Below, one piece after another: positions 1-7,114 of a DNA stretch of 14,020 nt (within the stretch, counting starts at the first letter, position 1; the number at the start of each line of letters is the position of its first letter). The position numbers were made by a program, and so were the translations under genes. The stretch comes from CAXMST01 sp032122625 (lineage in GTDB: Bacteria > Actinomycetota > Thermoleophilia > Solirubrobacterales > 70-9). Location of the stretch: the NCBI GenBank assembly GCA_032122625.1, contig JAQBGG010000099.1, positions 1-14,020 of the forward strand, written 5' to 3'. The notes beneath the pieces were generated by a model. It did no database searches. It had not been told where the DNA came from and was given only the letters and a program-made list of their open reading frames with translations.

Positions 1-175
1 CGAGGAGAAGGAAGCCCCAGTCGGAGTGGCGGGCGGCGAGCACCGCGAGCAGCGCCGAGCCGATCAGATTGAGCCACAGGTAGATCAGCGACTGCGGCGA
101 CATCACCCCGCGCTGCGCCGCGATGAAGGCAATCAGGATCAGCACGGCGCCGAGGATCTGGATCAGATCTTCCAT
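1..175 (-). CDS. Small membrane protein, CBU_0592-like family (5' part only)
   Basis: Reading the minus strand from ATG at 175 gives an open frame that runs off the window edge (58 codons). The protein begins MEDLIQILGAVLILIAF and contains two hydrophobic segments (about residues 4-20 and 28-45). Between them is a short polar turn with the sequence QRGVMSPQS. This pattern (helix, short turn with SP, second helix containing LNLIGS, then W-G-F-L-L) matches what I recall of the small CBU_0592-type integral membrane proteins, whose function is unknown. An AGGA lies 9 bases before the ATG on the minus strand. The gene is divergent from metG with only 22 bases between the two start codons. The family name is from memory of the pattern, not from a search. 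Confidence 0.62.
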   Translation of the reverse strand, partial: MEDLIQILGAVLILIAFIAAQRGVMSPQSLIYLWLNLIGSALLAVLAARHSDWGFLLL

Positions 176-182
176 CGACCCA

Positions 183-188
183 TATCCT
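183..188 (+). promoter_or_regulatory. Possible -10 box of metG
   Basis: TATCCT fits the TAnnnT pattern seen before other genes here. It ends 9 bases before the metG ATG, in the 22-base gap to the divergent gene. No purine-rich ribosome site precedes this ATG, so a nearly leaderless mRNA is plausible. No -35 box is visible. The spacing is 2-3 bases longer than at the other sites, so this is weak. Confidence 0.3.
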
Positions 189-197
189 GACCCGTCC

Positions 198-1712
198 ATG
201 GCCTTCTACGTCACCACCCCGATCTACTACGTCAACGCCGAGCCCCACCTCGGCCACGCCTACACGACGATCGGTGCCGACATCCTCGCCCGGCACATGC
301 GGCAGCGGGGAGAGGATGTGTTCTTCCTCACCGGGACCGACGACCACGGCGAGCCCGTTGCCCAGGCGGCGGAGAAGCTGGGAGTGACGCCGCGCGAGCT
401 CGCCGATCGGAACTCGCAGCGGTTTCGCGACCTGATGCCGAAGATCAACGCCTCGAACGACTTCTTCATCCGCACCTCGGACCCCGAGCACGTAGCCAAG
501 GTCCAGGAGGTGATCCAGCGCGTCCACGACAACGGCCACGTCTACGAGGGCACCTACGAGGGCTACTACTGCCCGCGCTGCGCCGACTTCAAGACCGAGT
601 CGGAGATGGGCGCGGGCCATACCTGTCCGATCCACGAGATCGAGCTCGAGTTGGAGACGGAGGAGAACTGGTTCTTCAGGCTCTCCGCCTTCCAGGAGCC
701 GCTCGAGCGACTCTATGAGTCGCGGCCCGACTTCGTTCAGCCCGACTTCCGCCGCAACGAAGCGCTCTCGTTCATCAAGGGCGGCCTGCGCGACATCTCG
801 CTGTCTCGTTCCCGGTTGCGCTGGGGCGTGCCCGTTCCCTGGGATCCCGAGCAGGTGGTCTACGTCTGGTGGGACGCGCTGCTCAACTACTACACGGCGC
901 TCTCCTACGCCCGGGAGGGAGAGGATCTGACCAATCGCTTCTGGCCCTGCACCTACCACGTGATGGCCAAGGACATCCTCAAGTTCCACTCGGTCTACTG
1001 GCCGGCGCTGCTGATGGCCGCCGAGATCGAGTTGCCCGAGCACCTCTATGTGCACGGCTACCTGCTGATGGGCGAGAAAAAGATGTCGAAGTCGCTGGGC
1101 AACGTGCTCGATCCATTCGAGGTGATCGAGCGCTTCGGCGCTGACGCCCTCCGCTTCTACTGCTTCCGCGAGGTCAGCTTCGGCCAGGACGGCTCGATCA
1201 GCCCGGCTGGGTTCGAGTCGCGCTATGAGACCGAACTGGCCAACGACTACGGCAACCTCGCCTCACGCACGCTGGCGATGATCGAGCGCTTCCGCGACGG
1301 AATCGTTCCCGAGGCCGAGGCCGACCCGGCGCTCTGTGACGGCGAAGGCGGCCTCGCGACCGTCGAGGAGGAGGTCTGCGAACTGCTCGACCGAGCAGAG
1401 CTGACACAGGCCCTCGAGCGGATCTGGCTGCGCGTGCGGCGACTCAACCGCTACGTCGAGGAGAGCAAGCCATGGGAGTTGGCCAGGGAGGCGGAGCGGG
1501 CCGGCGACCTCGACCGCGTCCTCTACAACCTGGCCGAGGGGGTCCGCGTGGTGACCCTGCTGCTGCATGCGTATATGCCTGAGAGCACCGACCGGCTGCT
1601 CGGCGCCCTTGGGGAGGAAAACCGCGCGCTGGCAGCGTTCGGCTCGCGGGCCGGTGGCCAGGGCGTCGAGCGGATTCCGCCGATGTTCCCGAAGCTCGAC
1701 GCCGAAGCCTGA
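198..1712 (+). CDS. metG: Methionyl-tRNA synthetase (MetRS), short form
   Basis: Cytosolic class I aminoacyl-tRNA synthetase that charges initiator and elongator tRNA-Met with methionine using ATP. The 504-residue protein opens MAFYVTTPIYYVN with the HIGH-type signature HLGH at residues 17-20. A single zinc knuckle (C125, C128, C143, H146) matches the C-C-C-H type of Thermus MetRS. Further on are SRSRLRWGVPVPW (about 203-215), the VYVWWDALLNYYT methionine-pocket region (221-232) and the KMSKS loop at 295-299, then a helical anticodon-binding domain to the end. It lacks the C-terminal tRNA-binding (EMAP/Trbp111-like) extension of longer bacterial forms. The frame stays open upstream to an ATG at 123, but those 25 extra residues do not look like MetRS and would run into the divergent gene, so ATG 198 is chosen. 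Confidence 0.96.
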   Translation: MAFYVTTPIYYVNAEPHLGHAYTTIGADILARHMRQRGEDVFFLTGTDDHGEPVAQAAEKLGVTPRELADRNSQRFRDLMPKINASNDFFIRTSDPEHVAKVQEVIQRVHDNGHVYEGTYEGYYCPRCADFKTESEMGAGHTCPIHEIELELETEENWFFRLSAFQEPLERLYESRPDFVQPDFRRNEALSFIKGGLRDISLSRSRLRWGVPVPWDPEQVVYVWWDALLNYYTALSYAREGEDLTNRFWPCTYHVMAKDILKFHSVYWPALLMAAEIELPEHLYVHGYLLMGEKKMSKSLGNVLDPFEVIERFGADALRFYCFREVSFGQDGSISPAGFESRYETELANDYGNLASRTLAMIERFRDGIVPEAEADPALCDGEGGLATVEEEVCELLDRAELTQALERIWLRVRRLNRYVEESKPWELAREAERAGDLDRVLYNLAEGVRVVTLLLHAYMPESTDRLLGALGEENRALAAFGSRAGGQGVERIPPMFPKLDAEA

Positions 1713-1747
1713 GAGCGACGGCGAATCAAAGCCACTGCCGCTGGGTT

Positions 1748-1753
1748 TAGGGT
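1748..1753 (+). promoter_or_regulatory. Possible -10 box of the secreted protein gene
   Basis: TAGGGT fits the TAnnnT pattern, 35 bases before ATG 1789. This would give a short leader that contains the strong ribosome site at 1771-1779. No -35 element is recognisable. The whole metG-to-1789 gap is 76 bases and holds nothing else I can name. Confidence 0.25.
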
Positions 1754-1770
1754 TCGGAGAGGCGAATCGG

Positions 1771-1779
1771 GGAGGAAGG
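1771..1779 (+). promoter_or_regulatory. Strong Shine-Dalgarno deciding start at 1789
   Basis: GGAGGAAGG sits 9 bases before ATG 1789. It is the only textbook Shine-Dalgarno sequence in the window and contrasts with the leaderless-looking or overlapping starts of the other genes. It supports ATG 1789 over the in-frame ATG at 1567, which lies inside metG. Confidence 0.7.
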
Positions 1780-1788
1780 GCGAGTGAG

Positions 1789-3108
1789 ATGAGTTGCTGG
1801 CGGAGACTGCGGTTCGGACCGGCGGCTGTCTTGGTTTTGGCGGTGGCCCTGCTTGTCCTGCCCGGAATCGCCTCGGCGGCCGTTCGCTACGCCGCGCCGG
1901 CCGGCACCGGACCCGCCGGAAGCTGCCCGCAGGCGAACCCCTGCAGCATCGAGGACGCCGTCGAGCACGCGAGCGTCGCCGCCGGCGATGAGGTCGTGCT
2001 CGGCAACGGCGACTACAACCTGACCGAGACGCTGACGGTCGGCAAGAACATCACCGTGCACGGAGTGACGCCGGGGTACACGGGCTCGCGGATCATCAGC
2101 GAGGCCGAGCCATCGATCTTCATGATCCCGACGCAGGCCGTGGTCAGCGACCTGACGCTGATCAAGAGCGGCGACAAGGGTCAGGGCCTGGGAATCGCCA
2201 ACGGCTTGGCCGAGCGTGTCCAGGTGATCGCGCCGCAGTCGATCGCCTGCGAGCTGAGCAGCGCCGATGCCGGCAACGCCGTGATCCGCAACTCGATCTG
2301 CAGCGGTGGGGTCTACGGCGTGCTCGCTCCCGCGACGGTGGTCGGGATCGAATTCGCGGTGCTCGACGGCGTCACCGCACACACCGACGGCGGTGAGTAC
2401 TCGATCCTGGCCCTCGGTGAGAACGACGGCCAGATCAACCTCACGGCCACCAATACGGTCGCCCTCGGCGGCACGATCGCAAGCATCGGCGCCAGCGCCG
2501 AGGCGGGGAATAGCGCCCGGGCCGACGTGTCGATCTCGAGCTCGGCCTACGTGACGACGATGGAGACAGGGGCGATCACAACCCTTCCTGCTCCCGGGTC
2601 GGGATCGAACATCGCCGCAGCCGCGGTTCTGGCCAACCCCGCCGGTCGCGACTTCCACCAACTGCCTGCTTCGCCGACGATCGACGCCGGCGTCAGCGGA
2701 CCCAACTCCGGCGCCCTCGATTGGGAGGCGGCGAATCGCGTCCAGGGGCCGGCGATCGATATCGGCGCCGATGAGGCTCCTGACGCGAGCAAGATCCTCG
2801 CACTGCTGGGCAAGAAGGTGAAAGCGAAGCGGACACTACGTTTCGAGGCGCGCTGCCTGAGCACGGCGTGCGGGATCAGCGGCAAGGCGGTCGTCAAGCC
2901 GAGGGGCTCGAAGAAGAAGACCCGCAAGCTGACGCCCGCGAGTGCCGGCCAGGGCGAGAAGACGAAGCTGAAGACGAAGCTGCCCAAGAAACTCGCAAGG
3001 CAGCTGAAGCGCAAGGGCGGCAAGGTCAAGGTCAGGGCGACCGGATTCGCCAACCCTGTCAGCTTCGAGCAGAAGGTGCGGAAGGTCTACAAGGTCAAGA
3101 AGGGTTAG
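1789..3108 (+). CDS. Exported beta-helix protein with lysine-rich C-terminal tail
   Basis: Predicted secreted protein of 439 residues. Residues 1-30 form a signal peptide: basic R5 R6 R8, a hydrophobic core at about 10-27, and an A-S-A cleavage site before AVRYAAPAG. Residues about 35-320 are rich in G, N, T and V in short strand-turn units (for example LTVGKNITVHGVTPGYTG), as in right-handed parallel beta-helix or pectate-lyase-like folds. Around 323-329 the sequence IDIGADE resembles the closing motif of choice-of-anchor Q proteins. The last 110 residues are strongly basic, with many KK and KR pairs, and could bind anionic wall polymers. There is no LPXTG motif and no C-terminal transmembrane anchor. 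No catalytic residues can be assigned; a surface adhesin or polysaccharide-binding protein is as likely as an enzyme. It stands as its own unit between metG and the tatD operon. Confidence 0.8.
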   Translation: MSCWRRLRFGPAAVLVLAVALLVLPGIASAAVRYAAPAGTGPAGSCPQANPCSIEDAVEHASVAAGDEVVLGNGDYNLTETLTVGKNITVHGVTPGYTGSRIISEAEPSIFMIPTQAVVSDLTLIKSGDKGQGLGIANGLAERVQVIAPQSIACELSSADAGNAVIRNSICSGGVYGVLAPATVVGIEFAVLDGVTAHTDGGEYSILALGENDGQINLTATNTVALGGTIASIGASAEAGNSARADVSISSSAYVTTMETGAITTLPAPGSGSNIAAAAVLANPAGRDFHQLPASPTIDAGVSGPNSGALDWEAANRVQGPAIDIGADEAPDASKILALLGKKVKAKRTLRFEARCLSTACGISGKAVVKPRGSKKKTRKLTPASAGQGEKTKLKTKLPKKLARQLKRKGGKVKVRATGFANPVSFEQKVRKVYKVKKG

Positions 3109-3187
3109 CGGGTCGTGCCCGGGCGACCGGGTGGTCGACTCGGAGCACGGCGGCGGCGGTCTCAGGCATGGACGCCCCCGCACTTCG

Positions 3188-3193
3188 TAATCT
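3188..3193 (+). promoter_or_regulatory. Putative -10 box, leaderless tatD start
   Basis: TAATCT (TAnnnT) ends 7 bases before ATG 3201, where TatD homology begins. With normal -10 to transcription start spacing the mRNA would begin at or next to the A of the ATG. No -35 hexamer is evident. Because it lies downstream of the alternative in-frame ATG 3168, it argues for the start at 3201. Confidence 0.5.
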
Positions 3194-3200
3194 CCGGACG

Positions 3201-3977
3201 ATGGTTGATACCCACGCTCACCTCGCGTCCTGTGAACCCCCCGATGCTGAGTTGGTCGAGGCGGCGCTGGCGGCCGGCGTTCGGCGGATCCTCACGGTCG
3301 GCATGGACGAGGCCTCCAACCGCCGGGCTATCGAGGCCGCGGGGACCCACGAGGAGGTGTTCGCCGCAGTTGGCAGGCACCCCAACGCTGCCGCCGGCTT
3401 TGACGACGAGGCTGCCTCAGACATCCGCGGGCTCGCAGCCGACCCGCTTGTGCGGGCGGTTGGAGAGACCGGCCTCGACTATTACCGGGTCGGGGCTCCG
3501 CGCGGCGATCAGGTACGAGCCTTCGAGGCGCAAATCGCGATCGCCCGCGGGCTCGCCAAGCCGCTTGTGATCCATATGCGCGACAGCGCCGAGCCCGGCG
3601 CGGGCCGCGCGGTCTCCGACTGCTTCGAGTTGCTCGCCTCAGAGGCCGAGGGGGTGGAGGTGATCCTGCACTGCTTCTCGGCTGATCCCGCCTACGCTCG
3701 GCGCGCGGCGGAGCACGGCTGGTACGTCTCTTTCGCCGGCAATGTGACCTATCCCAAGGCGGTCGAGTTGCGGGAGGCGGCGGCTTTGATACCCGACGAT
3801 CTGATCCTCGTCGAGACCGACAGTCCCTATCTGGCACCCCAGCCGATGCGGGGCCAGCGCAACGAGCCCGCCAACGTGGTGATCACCGCGGCGGTCCTGG
3901 CCGAGGCGCGGGGAGTCGATCCGGCTGAGCTCGAGGCTGCGGTCGAAGCCAACGCCGCGCGCCTGTTCGGGTGGTGA
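3201..3977 (+). CDS. tatD: TatD-family metal-dependent hydrolase / DNase
   Basis: TatD-type amidohydrolase-fold protein, 258 residues, the usual family size. All metal ligands of the family can be seen: H5 and H7 in MVDTHAHL, E89 in GETGLDYYR, H125 in PLVIHMRDS, H157 in VILHCFS and D207 in LVETDSPYLAP, followed by RGQRNEPANV. Family members are Mg-dependent 3'-5' exonucleases or related hydrolases acting on DNA ends, RNA or D-aminoacyl-tRNA; the substrate here is unknown. The start is set by the family N terminus and the -10 box just before it; ATG 3168 would add 11 residues of no recognisable kind. It is the first gene of a tight operon, and its TGA overlaps a GTG that is probably the start of rsmA. 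Metal-site residues make the family call very secure. Confidence 0.94.
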   Translation: MVDTHAHLASCEPPDAELVEAALAAGVRRILTVGMDEASNRRAIEAAGTHEEVFAAVGRHPNAAAGFDDEAASDIRGLAADPLVRAVGETGLDYYRVGAPRGDQVRAFEAQIAIARGLAKPLVIHMRDSAEPGAGRAVSDCFELLASEAEGVEVILHCFSADPAYARRAAEHGWYVSFAGNVTYPKAVELREAAALIPDDLILVETDSPYLAPQPMRGQRNEPANVVITAAVLAEARGVDPAELEAAVEANAARLFGW

Positions 3978-4800
3978 CGCGATCACCCGCCTAGGCCAGA
4001 ACTTCCTTGCCGATTCGAACCTGCTGGAAGCGATCCTCGCCGATGCGGCGCTCGATCCGGAGGACGTCGTACTCGAGGTCGGGGGTGGTGAGGGGGTCCT
4101 GACCGAGCGACTGCTCGAGGTCGCCAGCTGTGTGCACCTGATCGAAGTCGACCGGGGGTTGCGCTCGTTCCTCGACCCGATCGCCGAGCGTTCCGATTCG
4201 CTGCAGATTGTCTGGGGCGATGCGATGCGGATCGATCTCGACGGTTTCGACCCGCCACCGACGGCGATGGTCGCCAATCTCCCCTACTCGGTGGCGACCC
4301 CTGTGCTGTTGCGAACGATCTTTGAGCTGCCGACGATCCGTCGCTGGACGGTGATGGTCCAGCGGGATATCGCCGAGCGACTGCGGGCGCGGCCCGGCAG
4401 CCGGACCTACGGCTCGCCCAGCGTTCTCGTCCAGCTCTGCTGCGAGGTGCGGATGCTGCGCAAGGTCGACCCCGCGGTCTTCGTGCCGAGACCCCGGGTC
4501 AACTCGGCGCTGCTGGCGCTGCATCGCCGTGGTGCGACTCCGCCCTCCCCGCGCACGCGCGAGCTGATCCGCGACACCTTTGCCCATCGTCGCAAGACGA
4601 TCCCGCGTTCGCTCGAGCTGGCGGCTCAGCGCCGCGAGAAGGAGGCTCAGGTTGAGGTCCAACCCGGGACGGGGCTGCGCTCTGCGGGGGTCCGCCAGCG
4701 CGCCCGTGACGCCCTTCGCGAGATGAAGCTCCCGGTCGACGCGCGGGCCGAGATGTTGCGTCCCGGCCAACACCTTCGGCTCGCCGAGGCGCTGCAGTGA
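3974..4800 (+). CDS. rsmA: 16S rRNA dimethyladenosine transferase RsmA/KsgA, with an apparent 1-base frameshift after the start
   Basis: Methylates the two adjacent adenines near the 3' end of 16S rRNA during 30S maturation, using S-adenosylmethionine. From 3991 the frame reads LGQNFLADSNLL, the conserved N terminus, then the SAM loop LEVGGGEGVLT, the acidic ribose ligand in LIEVD, the D of GDAM, the catalytic NLPY (4276-4287) and the FVPRPRVNSALL target-loop region. Between the in-frame TGA at 3880 and GTG 4132 this frame has no ATG, GTG or TTG, and GTG 4132 lies inside the SAM domain. GTG 3974, overlapping the tatD stop as GTGA, is one base out of frame and meets TAG at 3992. One extra C in the CCC at 3986-3988 would give VTRSPRLGQNFL and a 275-residue protein of normal length. 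A missing base in the sequence is my preferred reading; a rare ATC start at 3982 or a real mutation are alternatives. The stop overlaps ispE. Confidence 0.9.
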
Positions 4801-5633
4801 TCGCCCCCGCAAAGCTCAACCTCTGCCTCTACCTGGGTGCGCGACGGGAGGACGGGCTGCACGAGCTCTGTTCGCTCTTTCATCCGCTCAACCTCGCCGA
4901 CCGGATCGTCGTCAGTGAGGCCCACGGCTCCAGCGATGAGGTGATCTGCGAGGGGATCGAAGGCCCGAACCTGGCGATCGCAGCTCTGGCGGCTCTACGC
5001 GATTCGGGCTGGGATCACCCGCCGCTCCGCGTCGAGATCGAGAAGCGGATCCCGGTTGCCGCCGGGCTCGGCGGCGGCAGCGCCGACGCGGCCGCGGTTC
5101 TGCGGCTGGCGGCCGACCGTGTTGACGGCCTCGAGTCGATTGCCGCCGGGCTCGGCGCCGACGTGCCTTCGCAGCTGAGGCCGGCGTTCACGCTCGTCGG
5201 CGGCGCCGGCGAGCGCCTCGAGCTCCTACCACCGACGGGCGACTGGGGGGCCGTCCTGGTGCCCGACCACCGCGGCCTCTCGACCGCCGATGTCTACGCG
5301 GAGGCGGACCGGCTTGGGCTCTGTCGCGACCCCGGCGCGCTGGCGCGGGTGCGAGAGCGGATCCTCGAGGCCGCGGTCGGGGGCGCGTCCCCACTCGACT
5401 ACAGCGAGTTGCTTGTCAACGACCTCGGCGAGGCCGCGATCTCCCTCCGGCCCGAGATCGGCGAGGCCTTGGCAGCCCTGCGCGAGGCGGGCGCCGAGCA
5501 TGCGCTCGTGACCGGATCGGGCCCGACGGCGGTCGGGCTCTTCCGGGACATCGCCAAGGCTGACGCGGGAGCCTCAGCGCTCCGGGACCGGTTTTCCGCA
5601 GCGATAGTCACCTCACCAGCGAGCGTCGCCTGA
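4797..5633 (+). CDS. ispE: 4-diphosphocytidyl-2-C-methyl-D-erythritol kinase
   Basis: GHMP-family kinase of the MEP pathway: phosphorylates CDP-methylerythritol with ATP on the way to IPP and DMAPP, the precursors of undecaprenyl phosphate, quinones and carotenoids. The 278-residue protein opens MIAPAKLNLCLYLG with K6 in the expected position and then DGLHEL. The ATP-binding loop PVAAGLGGGSADAA lies at 86-99, the catalytic aspartate is D122 in GLGADVPS, and the C-terminal GHMP motif VTGSGPTAVGLF follows near 229-241. GTG 4797 overlaps the rsmA TGA in a GTGA and has GAGG 7 bases upstream, so translation is probably coupled. The stop overlaps the next ATG by one base (TGATG). Length and motifs are normal. 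Confidence 0.95.
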   Translation: MIAPAKLNLCLYLGARREDGLHELCSLFHPLNLADRIVVSEAHGSSDEVICEGIEGPNLAIAALAALRDSGWDHPPLRVEIEKRIPVAAGLGGGSADAAAVLRLAADRVDGLESIAAGLGADVPSQLRPAFTLVGGAGERLELLPPTGDWGAVLVPDHRGLSTADVYAEADRLGLCRDPGALARVRERILEAAVGGASPLDYSELLVNDLGEAAISLRPEIGEALAALREAGAEHALVTGSGPTAVGLFRDIAKADAGASALRDRFSAAIVTSPASVA

Positions 5634-7114
5634 TGCACCTGCCGAAGGATCGGGCCGGGCGGCTGAAGCTGGTAGCGGCGATCGCCGCCGCCGTTGGCGT
5701 CTATCTGCTCTACAAGCGGTTCTTCCCAGAGCTCGACCTGCAGCAACTGCTGGCTGACGTCTCCAGCACCCTGGGCCAGTGGACCTACGCGCTCGTCGCG
5801 ATCTTCGCCTTCCTGGAGACCGGCGCCTTTGTCGGGCTCGTGGCGCCGGGAGAGACGGTCGTCGTGCTCGGCGGGGCCGTCGCCGGCCAGGGCGAGACCT
5901 CGGTCCTCCTGACGATCGCCCTCGTCTGGCTCGGGGCGTTTCTCGGGGACACCGCGAGCTTCTTCCTCGGTGCCAAGCTCGGGCGCGGCTTCATTCTCCG
6001 CAACGGCCCCCGTTTCCGGATCAGCAACGAGCGCTTCTCCCAGGTCGAGTCCTACTTCGAGAATCACGGCGGCAAGACGATCCTGATCGGTCGCTTCATC
6101 GGCCTGGTTCGGGCCTTGGCGCCGTTCATCGCCGGAAGCTCGGGGATGCGGTACTCGGCGATGGCTCCCTACAGCATCCTTGGCACGGGTATCTGGGCGA
6201 CCTTCTTCACGCTGCTCGGTTACTTCGCCTCGCAGAACCTGGATCAGGTCGTCAGCATCGCCGAGCGCGGCTTCTTCTACTTCGCGGTGATCGTTGGCCT
6301 GATCATCTGGGCGATCGTTGCCGTCCGCTTCCTGAGGGCGCCGGCGAATCGCCAGCGGCTCGTCCTCGGCATGGAGCGCCGCGCCTCTCTGCGGCCCCTG
6401 CTGGCGCTCGGGCGCCGGCTCGCTCCCCAAGCCCGATTCCTCTGGGGGCGACTGACGCCGGGCGGACTAGGGATCGAGTTGACGGCGCCGCTTGCAGCCC
6501 TCGCTGTCGGCAGCTTCGTGTTCATCGCCTATGCGATCGTTCTCAGCGGGGACCCCGCGCCGACCGGCGCTGACATGACGGCAGCCGACATCGCCGCCGA
6601 TCTGCGGACCGGCTGGCTCACCTCGGTTGAGAAGCTGATCACCGCTCTGGGCTCGTGGCCGGCGCTGGTGATCGTCGCTGGCGGCGCGGCGATCGGGTTC
6701 GCGGTTCGGGGGCACCGATCTGAGCTGGGCATCCTCCTCGCCGGCGTGGCCTTGCTGCTGCTCGCGGCTCCCGAGTTCAAGGATCTGGTCGGCCGGCCCC
6801 GGCCGGAGGGTGGACTCGTCTCGGTGACAGGAGACTCCTACCCGAGCGGGCACGCCGCCTATTCGGTCCTCTACTCGTGGCTTGCCGTGGCGCTGACGAT
6901 CCGCCTGCGCCCCGGCTGGAGCGGAGGCACGGCGCTGTTGGCGGCGGGCATCCTGCTGACGGCGGCGATTGGGCTCAGCCGGGTCTACCTCGGCGTTCAC
7001 TATCTGTCGGACGTCAGCGGGGGCTGGGCGCTGGGGGTCTGTGCTTTCGCGATCGCCACGGTGGTCTCGGTCCTCGTCGCCTACTTCCGGCACAATCGGC
7101 CCGATGAGTCCTGA
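5633..7114 (+). CDS. DedA (VTT) - PAP2 phosphatase fusion membrane protein
   Basis: Integral membrane protein of 493 residues joining two lipid-handling domains. Residues about 50-205 are a DedA/VTT domain: FLETGAFVGLVAPGE with acidic E62 and E74, the GD at 105-106, and GRFIGLVRALAPFIAG with basic R154 and R160. The 12- and 6-residue spacings equal those of the essential E39/D51 and R130/R136 pairs I recall for E. coli YqjA. After a basic linker (about 233-275) come helices and a PAP2 domain with its full signature: K383 to R390-P391, PSGH at 404-407, and SR(449-450)..H456..D460. PAP2 enzymes dephosphorylate lipid (pyro)phosphates at the outer face; DedA proteins have been linked to undecaprenyl-phosphate translocation. 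It directly follows ispE by a one-base overlap and overlaps the next gene by 11 bases. Both domains are secure; the substrate is inferred. Confidence 0.9.
   Translation: MHLPKDRAGRLKLVAAIAAAVGVYLLYKRFFPELDLQQLLADVSSTLGQWTYALVAIFAFLETGAFVGLVAPGETVVVLGGAVAGQGETSVLLTIALVWLGAFLGDTASFFLGAKLGRGFILRNGPRFRISNERFSQVESYFENHGGKTILIGRFIGLVRALAPFIAGSSGMRYSAMAPYSILGTGIWATFFTLLGYFASQNLDQVVSIAERGFFYFAVIVGLIIWAIVAVRFLRAPANRQRLVLGMERRASLRPLLALGRRLAPQARFLWGRLTPGGLGIELTAPLAALAVGSFVFIAYAIVLSGDPAPTGADMTAADIAADLRTGWLTSVEKLITALGSWPALVIVAGGAAIGFAVRGHRSELGILLAGVALLLLAAPEFKDLVGRPRPEGGLVSVTGDSYPSGHAAYSVLYSWLAVALTIRLRPGWSGGTALLAAGILLTAAIGLSRVYLGVHYLSDVSGGWALGVCAFAIATVVSVLVAYFRHNRPDES

Noticed and set aside
1747..2661. 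Minus-strand open frame (304 codons) opposite the secreted protein gene
   Set aside because: Histidine-, arginine- and aspartate-rich shadow with no motif; the plus-strand frame has a signal peptide and strong ribosome site.
3111..3128. Hairpin GGTCG...CGACC after the secreted protein gene as a terminator
   Set aside because: Only 5 pairs with an 8-base loop and no T run; expected by chance at this GC content.
3168..3977. tatD start at ATG 3168
   Set aside because: The extra 11 residues precede the family N terminus MVDTHAHL, and the -10 box at 3188-3193 lies downstream of that ATG.
3974..4800. Calling rsmA a pseudogene
   Set aside because: Apart from the single-base problem at the very start, length and all motifs are intact, so an error or odd start is more likely than decay.
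4132..4800. Short rsmA starting at GTG 4132
   Set aside because: It would lack the LGQNFL segment and the SAM-binding loop, so it cannot be a working methyltransferase.
5399..6430. Minus-strand open frame (343 codons) opposite ispE and the DedA domain
   Set aside because: Product is rich in E, D, R, G and Q like other antisense shadows; the plus strand holds two secure genes there.
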